DNA from: an uncultured Lysobacter sp.
GTDB lineage: Bacteria > Pseudomonadota > Gammaproteobacteria > Xanthomonadales > Xanthomonadaceae
Assembly: GCA_946480055.1 (NCBI GenBank)
Contig: CAMLID010000006.1
Span: 40,984-104,983 of the forward strand
Length of the DNA: 64,000 nucleotides
Direction: 5' to 3'
Below are positions 30,753-39,358 of the stretch, one piece after another (within the stretch, counting starts at the first letter, position 1; the number at the start of each line of letters is the position of its first letter). The notes beneath the pieces are model-generated. The model was not told the origin of the DNA. It searched no databases and was given only the letters and a program-made list of their open reading frames with translations. The translations under genes and the position numbers were made by a program.

Positions 30753-31489
30753 AGCTGCGCGCACTGGTGTCGTCCTCGTTGATCGTCCTGGCGCTGGGCG
30801 CCTGCGAGCGTTCCGCACCGGCCGCGGACGCGCCTGCGCCCGCCGCCGCGACCGCGCCACAGAACACGACGCCAGCGCCCGCTGCGCCGGCCGCGACGGA
30901 CAACGTCGCCGCACCGGCGACCGTCGCGTTGGTGTTGCCCGGCGATTTCGCTCCCGACACCAGCCCCGACGAACTGCGCAAGCGCTACGGCGCCGCCAAC
31001 GTGCGCCTGGGCAAGGTGCCGGGCGCCGAGGGCGAGGAGTTCCCGGGCGTGATCCTGTTCCCCGACGATCCGACCCGGCGCGCCTATCTGTATTTCCTGA
31101 ACGACCAGACCCTGCAGGGCCTGTCGCTGGTGCGCGTGCTCGACCGCGAATCCAAGTGGACCCTCGACAACGGCCTGCGCATGGGCATGCCGCTGGCCGA
31201 AATGGTCAAGCTCAACGGCAAACCGATTTCGTTCTACGGCCTGGAGTGGGATTACGGCGGCACCATCGTCGACTACCGCAGCGGCAAGCTCGACGCGCGC
31301 AAGGACGAACAGGTCGGCCGCAGCGCCAGCCTGGGCCTGCTCGACAACGGCGACCAAGGCATTCCGGACGGCAAGACGCCGGTCGGCGAAGGCACCTATT
31401 CCAGCGACGACCCCAAGTACCCCGAGCAGGGCAAGTGGATCGTGATCTCGGAGCTGTCGGCGTCGTTTCCGGGCGAAGACGATCTGTAA
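30749..31489 (+). CDS. Lipoprotein, unknown function
   Basis: The 246-residue protein has a lipoprotein signal ending LALGAC (Cys19), followed by an Ala/Pro-rich spacer of about 40 residues typical of periplasm-spanning tethers. The folded part contains SPDELRKRYGAANVRLGKVPGAEGEEFPGVILFPDDPTRRAYL and GLRMGMPLAEMVKLNGKPISFYGLEWDYGG, which resembles periplasmic proteins of unknown function in xanthomonads. It overlaps the previous gene by 4 bp. It is placed in the periplasm with confidence; no enzyme motif is seen. Confidence 0.75.
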   Translation: MKLRALVSSSLIVLALGACERSAPAADAPAPAAATAPQNTTPAPAAPAATDNVAAPATVALVLPGDFAPDTSPDELRKRYGAANVRLGKVPGAEGEEFPGVILFPDDPTRRAYLYFLNDQTLQGLSLVRVLDRESKWTLDNGLRMGMPLAEMVKLNGKPISFYGLEWDYGGTIVDYRSGKLDARKDEQVGRSASLGLLDNGDQGIPDGKTPVGEGTYSSDDPKYPEQGKWIVISELSASFPGEDDL

Positions 31490-31504
31490 GCGGTGGTGCT
31501 TGCG

Positions 31505-31966
31505 ATGACGACGCCGCGGCTGGTGTTGGACACCAACGTCTGCCTCGACCTATTCGTGTTCCGCGACCCGCGCGCGACCGCGCTCGCCGACGCGCTCGCG
31601 AGCGGACGCTACCTGGCGGTCAGCGATACCGACTGCCGCGACGAGTGGCAGCGCGTACTCGCCTATCCGCAGCTCGGCCTGGACCCGCAGACGCAGGCCA
31701 AGGCGCTGCAGGCCTACGACGCCCTCGTGCAGGTATTGCCGGAGGCCGAGCGCCGACCGCCGCCCGAGATCGCGCTGCCGCGCTGCGCCGATCCGGACGA
31801 TCAGAAATTCCTGGAACTGGCCTACGCCGCCGACGCGAGCTGCCTGCTCAGCCGCGATCACGCCCTGACCGTGCTGGGCCGGCGCAGCGCCCGCGCCGGC
31901 CTGTTCGAGATCATGACGCCGCAGGCCTGGGCCGGCGTGGAAGCGTTCCGCAACGGCAGCGCCTAG
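31505..31966 (+). CDS. PIN-domain protein, possible toxin
   Basis: The 153-residue protein has the PIN-fold acidic residues: Asp9 in LVLDTNVCLDLF, an acidic pair near DCRDEW, and DPDDQKFLELA followed by CLLSRDHAL. It matches the family annotated as putative toxin-antitoxin component, PIN family (metal-dependent RNase). No small antitoxin gene lies directly before it; the preceding gene is a lipoprotein ending 15 bp upstream. It may therefore be a solitary or non-toxic PIN protein. A GTG start at 31493 would add four residues. Neither start has a strong ribosome site. Confidence 0.75.
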   Translation: MTTPRLVLDTNVCLDLFVFRDPRATALADALASGRYLAVSDTDCRDEWQRVLAYPQLGLDPQTQAKALQAYDALVQVLPEAERRPPPEIALPRCADPDDQKFLELAYAADASCLLSRDHALTVLGRRSARAGLFEIMTPQAWAGVEAFRNGSA

Positions 31967-32018
31967 CGCGCGCCGGCGGCCGATCCGGCGCCGCGGCGGC
32001 GCATGCGATACTCGGCCC

Positions 32019-32843
32019 ATGCAAGGCGTACCCGCGCAATTCGTTCACGCCCACGACGCCGCCGAGTTCCGGCAGCCCGCGCATCGCGGCGGCATCGAAC
32101 TCTATCGCGCGCACATCGTCCACCACGCCTTCGAACCGCACACCCACGAAGCCTACGGCCTGGGCGCGATCGAATCGGGCGTCGAGCGTTTCCGTTACCG
32201 CGGCAGCGATCACCTGGCGCCTCCGGATTCGCTGGTGATGATGAATCCCGATGTGCTGCACACCGGCCGCGCCGAAACCGAGGGTGGCTGGCGTTACCGC
32301 ATGGCCTACGTCGATCCCGATCTGGCCGCGGAAGTCACCGGTGAGTCGGGCTGGTGGTTCGACGATGCGGTGCGCCACGATCCGACGCGCGCGCGCCGGA
32401 TCAGCGCGCGCCTGGACGCGTTGTGGCAGGCGCGCGAACCTTTGGCCTTCGACAGCCAGCTCGCCGCCCTGCTGGACGAGTTCCGCGACCACGCCCGGGT
32501 GCCGCACCGCAATCGTGCCGAAGCGATGCCGCGCTTCGCCCCGGTGCTCGACTATCTGCGCGCGCACCTGGCCGAACGGCTCAGCCTGGAGCAACTGGCG
32601 GCCGTCGCCGGCCTCAGCCCGTTCCACTTTCTGCGCCGCTTCCGCGACCACTACGACGTCACCCCGCAGCAGATGCTGATGGCGCTGCGTCTGCATCAGG
32701 CCAAGCGCCGGCTCGCCCAGGGCATGGCGCCGGCGCAGGTTGCGGCCGAGACCGGGCTGGCCGATCAGGCCCATCTCACCCGCGCCTTCGCCCGCCGCTA
32801 CGGCGTCACTCCGGCGCGCTACCGCAGGCAGCTGCGCGGCTGA
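32019..32843 (+). CDS. AraC-family transcriptional regulator
   Basis: The 274-residue protein has an N-terminal cupin-like sensor domain (HHAFEPHTHEAYGLGAIESGVERF... HLAPPDSLVMMNPDVLHTGRAET) and, from about residue 175, a C-terminal double helix-turn-helix (LSLEQLAAVAGLSPFHFLRRFRDHYDVTPQQML... AQVAAETGLADQAHLTRAFARRYGVTPARYRR). The His-rich sensor pattern fits the AraC_binding family found beside exporters. The EamA-type gene starts 76 bp downstream on the same strand and is the likely target. The ligand is unknown. Confidence 0.9.
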   Translation: MQGVPAQFVHAHDAAEFRQPAHRGGIELYRAHIVHHAFEPHTHEAYGLGAIESGVERFRYRGSDHLAPPDSLVMMNPDVLHTGRAETEGGWRYRMAYVDPDLAAEVTGESGWWFDDAVRHDPTRARRISARLDALWQAREPLAFDSQLAALLDEFRDHARVPHRNRAEAMPRFAPVLDYLRAHLAERLSLEQLAAVAGLSPFHFLRRFRDHYDVTPQQMLMALRLHQAKRRLAQGMAPAQVAAETGLADQAHLTRAFARRYGVTPARYRRQLRG

Positions 32844-32919
32844 ACATCGCCCGCGGGCCGCGGGCCGTCGCCGCAATCTCGTACAAGAACCGCGGCCGCG
32901 TTTGCGGCACCCTGCGGCC

Positions 32920-33879
32920 ATGCTGATCGGAACCCTCTACGCGCTGTTGGCCGGCCTGATCTGGGGCCTGGTCTTCGTCGGCCCGCTGCTGCTGCCCGAA
33001 TACCCGGCGGCGCTGCAGTCGGTCGCGCGCTACCTCGCCTTCGGCCTGATCGCGCTACCGCTGGCCTGGCTGGACCGCGCGGCGCTGCGCCAGTTGACCC
33101 GCGCCGACTGGATCGAAGCGCTCAAGCTGTGCGCGATCGGCAACCTGCTCTATTACCTGTGCCTGGCCAGCGCGATCCAACGCGCCGGCGGACCGCTGCC
33201 GACCATGATCATCGGCACCTTGCCGGTGGTGATCGCGATCGTCGCCAACCGCCGCAACGCCCAGCGCGACGGCCGCCTGCCGTGGGCGCGGCTGGCGCCT
33301 TCGCTGCTGTTGATCGCCGCCGGCATCGCCTGCGTCAATCAGGTCGAACTCGATGCGCTGCTCAGCGACGGCAAAGCCGATGTGCGGCGTTACCTCAGCG
33401 GCGGCCTGCTCGCGCTCGGCGCCCTGGCCTGCTGGACCTGGTACCCGCTGCGCAACGCCGACTGGCTGCGCGCGCACCCCGGCCGCAATCCGCGCACCTG
33501 GGCCACTGCGCAGGGCCTGGCGACCTTGCCGCTGGCCTTGCTGGGCTACGCCGTGCTGTGGACCGGCATGACGGCCAGCGGCAGCGACTTCGCGATGCCG
33601 TTCGGCCCCCGACCCGGCTTCTTCATCGGTTTGATGGTCGCGATCGGCCTGCTCGCGTCCTGGGTCGGCACGCTGTGCTGGAACGAAGCCAGCCAGCGCC
33701 TGCCGACCGCGCTGGCCGGGCAGCTGATCGTGTTCGAGACCCTGTTTGCGCTGGCCTACGCCTTCATCCTGCGCGGCGCGATGCCGCGCCCGTTGACCTT
33801 CCTCGGCATCGGCTTGCTGATCGCCGGCGTGCTGTGGGCGCTGCGGGTGAAACCGGTACCGGTCGCGCCGGCGCCGTGA
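32920..33879 (+). CDS. EamA-family (DMT) transporter
   Basis: The 319-residue inner-membrane protein has about ten hydrophobic helices in two EamA repeats. It starts at ATG 32920 (LIGTLYALLAGLIWGLVFVGPLLLPEYPAAL), as usual for the drug/metabolite transporter superfamily. The second half contains the repeat sequence NEASQRLPTALAGQLIVFETLFALAYAF. It follows the AraC regulator, which suggests regulated export of a small metabolite or toxic compound. The substrate is unknown. Confidence 0.88.
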   Translation: MLIGTLYALLAGLIWGLVFVGPLLLPEYPAALQSVARYLAFGLIALPLAWLDRAALRQLTRADWIEALKLCAIGNLLYYLCLASAIQRAGGPLPTMIIGTLPVVIAIVANRRNAQRDGRLPWARLAPSLLLIAAGIACVNQVELDALLSDGKADVRRYLSGGLLALGALACWTWYPLRNADWLRAHPGRNPRTWATAQGLATLPLALLGYAVLWTGMTASGSDFAMPFGPRPGFFIGLMVAIGLLASWVGTLCWNEASQRLPTALAGQLIVFETLFALAYAFILRGAMPRPLTFLGIGLLIAGVLWALRVKPVPVAPAP

Positions 33880-33900
33880 GCGCCGACGCCCGACCCGGAC

Positions 33901-36159
33901 TCAGATTTCGAAGCGGTACGACAGCTTGACCAGCAGCTGTTCGCTGTCGCGCAGATCGAAAGCATCGCGGAACTCGCGTCCGGCGCTGCCTTCCAGGTTC
34001 AGGCCTTCTTCGAACAGATCGCCGCCGCGCACGTAGGCGATGTACAGGTGCGACAGCGGCGCCAGCTCATAGCGGTAGCGGATCTGGAAACCGAGGTTGC
34101 GCAGGTTGAAGTTCGGAATCGACTCGGCGACCTTCAGCGGCCGGCCGTCGGCGGCGACGCGATAAGCCTGGCGGCTGTGCGCATCCAGGCCGATCGCCTC
34201 CAGCCGTACGCGCAGTTCCTGCTTGTCGTCGATCAGCCACACCGAACCGGCGTTGAGCGTGATCATGTCGGAGCGGAAGCTGCCGAGCAGGTTGCCGCCG
34301 CGCCACAGCAGCCAGTCCGGGTTGTGCGAGACCTCCATGCCGCTGAAGAAGCTCAGGCGGTCACTGACGTGGTAGCGCGGCTCGAAGTACAGCCGCGACT
34401 TGCCCTCGTCCATGCCGCCCAGGCCTTCGGCCGCGTACTGGGCTTCGCCGTAGAACGCCCAGCGCCCGCCATTCTGGCGCGGGCGGAAACGCTCGTAGTA
34501 CAGGTACAGCTTGGACGGCACGTCGACTACACCGTTGCCGCGGGTGATCAGGTCGTCGTGGCCGGAACTCCAGGCCGCGATTTCGGCGAATTCGTTGCCG
34601 CCGTCGCGCAGCTCGCTGCGGCGGTTGATCGCGAAGGCGTCGGCGATGTGCACGCCCTGATCGTTGTAGCGGCGCGAGACCGCGTAATGGAAATCCTTGC
34701 CGGCGTAGGCCGAATCGGCCGGCAGGTCGGTGACGCGGTGGCCGAGGTCGTAGCGCAGGTAGTTGAAGTTGTTGCGTTCGAGGTAGCCGAAGTCGTTGAG
34801 CTGCAGGTCGCGCCCCAGGTGCAGCGCGTACAGCTGGTGGCGCCAGCTGTTGCCCATGTCGTAGTCCACTCGCAGCTGGGCGCCGCTGTCGCGGCTGCTG
34901 CTACCGCCCTGGTCGACATCGGAACCGACCAGGGTGCTGCGGATCGACCACTGCGAATTCGGGGTCCAGCGGTGGTCGAACTCGTACACCGTCGCCTCGC
35001 GGTCCAGGAACGGCCGGTTTACCCGGGTGACCATCGCGCCCACGCCCTGCGCGGCGAAGTCGCGGGTGGCGCGCACGGCATAGAAGTCGCGGCCGATGTC
35101 GTCGGCCTCGGTAGCCGCGAACACGCCGTAGTTGATGCCGGCGGCGCTGCCGTTGACCTTGACCGCGGCGGTGACGTCGCCGGAACCGACGCCGTCGTCG
35201 TTCCTGCCGCCGACGCGGCGGGTGTAGATCAGGCGGCTGTTGTTGTTGAGCGCGCCGAAGGGCACGTCGAAGAAGCCCTGGTTCTCGGTGAAGAACGGGC
35301 GCTTGTCGCTGAAGAAGGTCTCGGTGGCGCCGAAGTTGACCGTGAGTTCGTCGCTCTCGACCTGGCCGAAATCCGGGTTGAGGGTGGCGCTGAGCTGGAA
35401 ACGGCCGTTCGGCTTCCAGAACAGGTCCACGCCGCCGTCGAAGTCGCTGCCCTTGCCGACCGCGTCGTAGATGCCGGATACGTAGGGCGTGATCGCGAGC
35501 AGCGATTGGCTGTAGGCCGGCACCTGGATGCGCTCGAGCGCGGTCAGGAAGCGGCTTTCGTTGAAGCTCACCGCCGGCCAGGAGGCGCGCTCGCCGGTGG
35601 CGCCGATCACCCGGTCCAGCGACAGTCCCAGGGTGCGCTTGCCGTCGGCGCTGGCCGCGCGCATCGGCGCGATATGCCAGGGAATCAGCATCTCGACGTA
35701 CCAGCCGGTCTCGTCCTCGCTGGTGGCGTGGCGCCAGTCGCCGTCCCAGTCGTCGTTGAACTGGTTCTCGTTGCTGATCGTGGTGTCGTTGATGCTGTTG
35801 GACAGCAGCACGGTGAAGTTGTAGCCATTGCGGCCGTCGCCGTCGAAATCGACGTACAGGTTGACCCGGTCGACCGGGCCGCCCTCATCGCGCTGGGCGA
35901 ACTGGCGCGTGCGCGGAATGCTCTGCGCCTGGGTATTGCGGAAGCCGATCGCCAGGCCCTGCGGCGTGGCCAGCACCAAGGCCTCGGTCGGCTGCGGTGC
36001 CGGCGCGCGCGACAGCGGCTGGGTCAGGCGGAAGTCGGTGATGCGCTGCGCGCCTTCCCATTCGGCCGGGTCGATGCGGCCGTCGATCTCGACCGCCTGT
36101 GCGAGCGGGGCGGCGCCGGCGAGTGCGGCAAGGATGGACAGGGTCAGGGGTGCGCGCAT
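33901..36159 (-). CDS. DUF5916 outer-membrane protein with CBM9-like domain
   Basis: The 752-residue protein starts at ATG 36159 (GAGG 8 nt upstream). It has a Sec signal ending PLAQA and then a CBM9-like beta domain at about residues 23-210 (IDGRIDPAEWEGAQRITDFRL, VNLYVDFDGDGRNGYNFTV, WYVEMLIPW). A long DUF5916 region follows with alternating aromatic strands (LNPDFGQVESDELTVNFGATETFFSDKRPFFTEN), ending VKLSYRFEI, which fits a C-terminal beta-barrel. It is probably an outer-membrane protein that binds a carbohydrate or peptide. The function is unknown. A 6-bp inverted repeat, GCAACC/GGTTGC, at 36339-36359 lies upstream. Confidence 0.82.
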   Translation of the reverse strand: MRAPLTLSILAALAGAAPLAQAVEIDGRIDPAEWEGAQRITDFRLTQPLSRAPAPQPTEALVLATPQGLAIGFRNTQAQSIPRTRQFAQRDEGGPVDRVNLYVDFDGDGRNGYNFTVLLSNSINDTTISNENQFNDDWDGDWRHATSEDETGWYVEMLIPWHIAPMRAASADGKRTLGLSLDRVIGATGERASWPAVSFNESRFLTALERIQVPAYSQSLLAITPYVSGIYDAVGKGSDFDGGVDLFWKPNGRFQLSATLNPDFGQVESDELTVNFGATETFFSDKRPFFTENQGFFDVPFGALNNNSRLIYTRRVGGRNDDGVGSGDVTAAVKVNGSAAGINYGVFAATEADDIGRDFYAVRATRDFAAQGVGAMVTRVNRPFLDREATVYEFDHRWTPNSQWSIRSTLVGSDVDQGGSSSRDSGAQLRVDYDMGNSWRHQLYALHLGRDLQLNDFGYLERNNFNYLRYDLGHRVTDLPADSAYAGKDFHYAVSRRYNDQGVHIADAFAINRRSELRDGGNEFAEIAAWSSGHDDLITRGNGVVDVPSKLYLYYERFRPRQNGGRWAFYGEAQYAAEGLGGMDEGKSRLYFEPRYHVSDRLSFFSGMEVSHNPDWLLWRGGNLLGSFRSDMITLNAGSVWLIDDKQELRVRLEAIGLDAHSRQAYRVAADGRPLKVAESIPNFNLRNLGFQIRYRYELAPLSHLYIAYVRGGDLFEEGLNLEGSAGREFRDAFDLRDSEQLLVKLSYRFEI

Positions 36160-36444
36160 CGCGGGTGCCTCGGTACTGATGGGTTGGCCGCCACGGGCCG
36201 CAGCGCGGACGTCCGGCATCGATGGGATGCAAACGCCCGGCTGAAGGTTGCGTGTGGTGCTGGCCCCGACGGTCGCGACGCCCGAGCGTGGCGAAGCCTA
36301 GACGGCGCGCGCCCGGTTACCGAATGGCAAAAGTCATGGCAACCAATTGCACGGGTTGCGCATCCGCCGCTGGCACGGATCCTGCCGCGCGTGCGTCCGC
36401 GCGTCGTACCTGGATAAACAGCGGCGCCGCGCCTACGGCGAGGC

Positions 36445-37692
36445 TCAGGGCGCGGTCGCGTCGTGCGCGACGAAGGCCGCCTCGCCGGTCGGCAGTTCCA
36501 GCCATTCCGGATGGGCCAGCGCGCGGGCGATGTCGGCCTGGCCCGACAGCCAGTGCTCGCGCATCGCGACCCGGCCGAACTGGTAGTCCTTGAAGTGGCC
36601 GATCCGGGCGCGATCGCGGTAGATCAGGTGGATCACGCTGTAGCGGCGGTCGCAGGCCAACTGCGCCGCGTACTGCGCCCAGGGATTGCTGCGGCGCACG
36701 TCCTCGGGGATTTCCTCGAGCAGCTCGCGCAGCAGCCGGCGGTAATGCTGGGCCACGCGCTGGGTCTCGGTGATCAGGCGGGTGCGGCTGGAGTACTGGA
36801 TCTCCTTCTGCCGCTCGGCCACGTCCAGTAGGCTCTGCGGCAGTTCGCCCTGCGCGCTCCACAGGTCGACCTGGAACACCAGGGTGTCGCGGCGCGGCTC
36901 GCTGGCCAGCACCTGCGACAGCGGCGTGTTCGAGACCAGGCCGCCATCCCAGTAGTACTCGCCGTCGATCTCGACCGCCGGAAACGCCGGCGGCAGCGCG
37001 CCGGAGGCGAGGATATGGCGCGCGTCCAGGCGCATCTGGGTGTTGTCGAAGTATTCGAGGTTGCCGGTACGCACATTGACCGCGCCGACCGAGACCCGGA
37101 TGCCGCCGTCGTTGAGGCGATCGAAATCGACCATGCGCTCCAGGGTCGCGATCATCGGCGAGGTGTCGTACCAACTGGCCGCATCCGGGCCGGGGGCCGC
37201 CAGAAAATCCAGGCCGCGCGGGCGGTAGAACCCACGCTGGCCCTCGACCAGGGCGCGCCAGGCCTCCCAAGTGTCGAGCCAGGCGCGCAGGTCGTCGCCG
37301 AGGCCGGCGTAGCGCGCTTCCTGCCCCAGCGTGGTCGCCGGCAACAGGGTCGGCTGCGAAATCGTGTCCCAGAACTCGCGCAGGGCCTCGACCCGGCGCC
37401 CGGGCGCGTTGCCGGCCACGATCGCGGTGTTGAAGGCGCCGATCGAGATGCCGGCCAGCCAGTCCGGCGCGATCCCCGCCTCGTCCAGTCCCTGGTAGAC
37501 GCCGGCCTGGTAAGCGCCGAGCGCGCCGCCGCCCTGCAGCACCAGCGCGGTACGCTCGGGCCGGCGCTGCGGGGGCGGGACCGCGCTCTTGTTCGAGGGC
37601 GCGGTTTTCTTCGCGGCCGCGCGCTTGCTCGGCGCCGCTTTGGACGGCGCCGACTTGCGTGTCGCGGAACGCTTGCCGGGAGTGGTCGCCAT
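36445..37692 (-). CDS. Patatin-like phospholipase / esterase
   Basis: The 415-residue protein has a complete patatin Ser-Asp dyad: oxyanion loop LQGGGALGAYQAG at 52-64, nucleophile GISIG with Ser83, and WDGG with Asp249. A C-terminal part of about 120 residues fits the DUF3734 extension. The first 47 residues form an unusual Lys/Ala/Ser/Pro-rich basic tail resembling histone H1 or phasin tails. It follows the 3-hydroxybutyrate dehydrogenase gene by 9 bp, an arrangement that suggests a role in poly-3-hydroxybutyrate turnover. This is inferred; phaC is not in the window. No signal peptide, so it is cytosolic. Confidence 0.88.
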   Translation of the reverse strand: MATTPGKRSATRKSAPSKAAPSKRAAAKKTAPSNKSAVPPPQRRPERTALVLQGGGALGAYQAGVYQGLDEAGIAPDWLAGISIGAFNTAIVAGNAPGRRVEALREFWDTISQPTLLPATTLGQEARYAGLGDDLRAWLDTWEAWRALVEGQRGFYRPRGLDFLAAPGPDAASWYDTSPMIATLERMVDFDRLNDGGIRVSVGAVNVRTGNLEYFDNTQMRLDARHILASGALPPAFPAVEIDGEYYWDGGLVSNTPLSQVLASEPRRDTLVFQVDLWSAQGELPQSLLDVAERQKEIQYSSRTRLITETQRVAQHYRRLLRELLEEIPEDVRRSNPWAQYAAQLACDRRYSVIHLIYRDRARIGHFKDYQFGRVAMREHWLSGQADIARALAHPEWLELPTGEAAFVAHDATAP

Positions 37693-37701
37693 GGGGCGAC
37701 C

Positions 37702-38502
37702 TTACTGCATGTACCAGCCGTGGCTGACCACGATGCTCTGCCCGGTCAGGGCCGCGCTCGGGAACTCGGACAGGAAGCGCACGGTCTTGGCCACGTCCTC
37801 GACCGTGGTGAACACGCCGTCGACGGTATTGCCCAGCATCACCTTGCGGATCACCTCGTCCTCGCTGATGCCCAGTTCCTTGGCCTGCTCCGGAATCTGC
37901 TTGTCGACCAGCGGGGTGCGCACGAAGCCCGGGCAGACCACGTGGCTGCGCACGCCGTGCTTGGCGCCTTCCTTGGCCAGCACCCGCGACAGGCCCAGCA
38001 GGCCGTGCTTGGCGGTGACGTAGGCCGACTTCAGCGGCGAGGCCTCGTGCGAATGCACCGAGCCCATGTAGATCACGGTGCCGCCCCGGCTCCGACCCGA
38101 TTCGCTGTTCTTGTACATGTGCGGCAACGCCGCCTTGGTGGTCAGGAAGGCGCCGTCGAGGTGGATCGCCAGCATTTTCTTCCAATCGCCGAAGGCGTAG
38201 TTCTCGATCGGGTTGACGATCTGGATGCCGGCGTTGGACACCAGGATGTCGACGCCGCCGAGCTCGGCCACCACACGCGCGATGCCGGCGTTGACCGCGG
38301 CCTCGTCGGTGACGTCCATGGCCACGCCGATCGCTCGCCCGCCGGCGGCGGCGATCTCGTCGGCCACGGCCTGGGCGCCGGCCTGGTTGAGGTCGGCGAT
38401 CGCGATCGCGGCGCCGGCGCGGGCCAGTTCATGGGCGATTTCCTTGCCGATGCCGCTGGCGGCTCCGGTGACGACGGCGACCTGGCCTTGGATCGAACTC
38501 AT
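37702..38502 (-). CDS. bdhA: 3-Hydroxybutyrate dehydrogenase (SDR)
   Basis: The 266-residue short-chain dehydrogenase has TGAASGIG at 12-19, NAG at 90-92, the catalytic residues Ser148, Tyr161 and Lys165 (YVTAK), and the family end signature [14 protein letters not shown]. The pattern VVSHGWYMQ, with length about 266, fits D-3-hydroxybutyrate dehydrogenase, which interconverts D-3-hydroxybutyrate and acetoacetate with NAD. The start at ATG 38502 is supported by GGAG 5-6 nt upstream. It is the first gene of a two-gene unit with the patatin. A REP-like inverted pair lies 180 bp upstream. Confidence 0.9.
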   Translation of the reverse strand: MSSIQGQVAVVTGAASGIGKEIAHELARAGAAIAIADLNQAGAQAVADEIAAAGGRAIGVAMDVTDEAAVNAGIARVVAELGGVDILVSNAGIQIVNPIENYAFGDWKKMLAIHLDGAFLTTKAALPHMYKNSESGRSRGGTVIYMGSVHSHEASPLKSAYVTAKHGLLGLSRVLAKEGAKHGVRSHVVCPGFVRTPLVDKQIPEQAKELGISEDEVIRKVMLGNTVDGVFTTVEDVAKTVRFLSEFPSAALTGQSIVVSHGWYMQ

Positions 38503-38681
38503 GGCGACTCCTGGGATGCGATGCGGATGGGGGGACGCGGCCGCGGCGGGCGCGTGGGCGCCCATTGTCGCCGCCGTGCGTTATCGCGGTGTTGCGGCGC
38601 GGGACCGCAGTGTCCCGCGGGCGCAGCCGCGGCGGCCATCGGCCATTGGTACCAGCCATGCCGTGGCGGTGGCCGTTTCCT

Positions 38682-38766
38682 GGTAGGAGCGGCGCGAGCC
38701 GCGACCGCGCCCCCCGAATCACGTCGCATCTGCCGCTTCGCGGTCGCGGCTCGCGCCGCTCCTACC
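38682..38766. repeat. Inverted REP-like pair, copy 3
   Basis: Perfect 25-bp arms at 38682-38706 and 38742-38766 are separated by 35 bp and belong to the same family as the copies at 27.6 and 29.3 kb. The variable central base is C here (GCGAGCC), again identical in both arms. Confidence 0.9.
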
Positions 38767-38803
38767 CCAAAACCGCTTGAACCGAACTCCGCGGAACCGG
38801 GCC

Positions 38804-39358
38804 TCAATCCTTCTTGGACTTCTTCTTGTCCTTCTTTTTCTTCTTGTCCTTGTCCTTCTTCTTATTCTTCTTGTCTTTCTTGTCTTTCTTATCCTTCTTC
38901 GGCTGCAGCATGGTGCCGGTGCAGTTTTCCGCGCCGCAGCGGCATTCCCAGATCTGCTTCAGACGCTTGGTGTGCTTCTCGGCCAGGGTGATGCCGTAGT
39001 TGTAGGACAGCTCCTCGCCCGGCGCGATGGCGCGAATCGCCTCGATGAAGACCCGGTCCTTGCGACGGTCGTCGCCCTCGTCCTCGTCCAGCACCGCTTC
39101 GCAGTTCGGCGCGCAGCTGTGGTTGATCCAGCGCGCGCTGTTGCCTTCGAAGTTGGCATCGATCACGTACTCGTCGTTGAGCGTGAACAGGAAGGTGTGG
39201 CCGGAGTCGGTGTCGCCGGAATCGCCCGCATCGACCTCTTCGTGGGTACGGCGGCTACCCTTGTATTCGATTACGCGTTCGCCCTTGGCGATCGGGGTGA
39301 CGGCGAAGACGCCGTTACCGTGGATGGCGGAACGGCGGGCGGCGATCTTGCGCGGCAT
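38804..39358 (-). CDS. SET-domain protein-lysine methyltransferase
   Basis: The 184-residue protein has a complete SET domain: GNGVFAVTPIAKGERVIEY at 14-32, INHSCAPNCE near 78-87 for SAM and lysine binding, and the catalytic Tyr in ELSYNYG (119-122). A post-SET zinc cluster follows with Cys139, Cys141 and Cys146 (CRCGAENCTGTM). The last 32 residues are almost all Lys, Asp and Ser. SET enzymes methylate protein lysines; bacterial targets are largely unknown. The start at ATG 39358 gives the usual N-terminus (PRKIAARRSAIHGNGVFA). No sign of recent transfer beyond the eukaryote-like domain itself. Confidence 0.87.
   Translation of the reverse strand: MPRKIAARRSAIHGNGVFAVTPIAKGERVIEYKGSRRTHEEVDAGDSGDTDSGHTFLFTLNDEYVIDANFEGNSARWINHSCAPNCEAVLDEDEGDDRRKDRVFIEAIRAIAPGEELSYNYGITLAEKHTKRLKQIWECRCGAENCTGTMLQPKKDKKDKKDKKNKKKDKDKKKKKDKKKSKKD

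Noticed and set aside
34048..36417. 789-residue plus-strand frame opposite the DUF5916 gene
   Set aside because: Val/Ala/Asp-rich shadow with no signal peptide or motif; the opposite strand encodes a clear exported protein.
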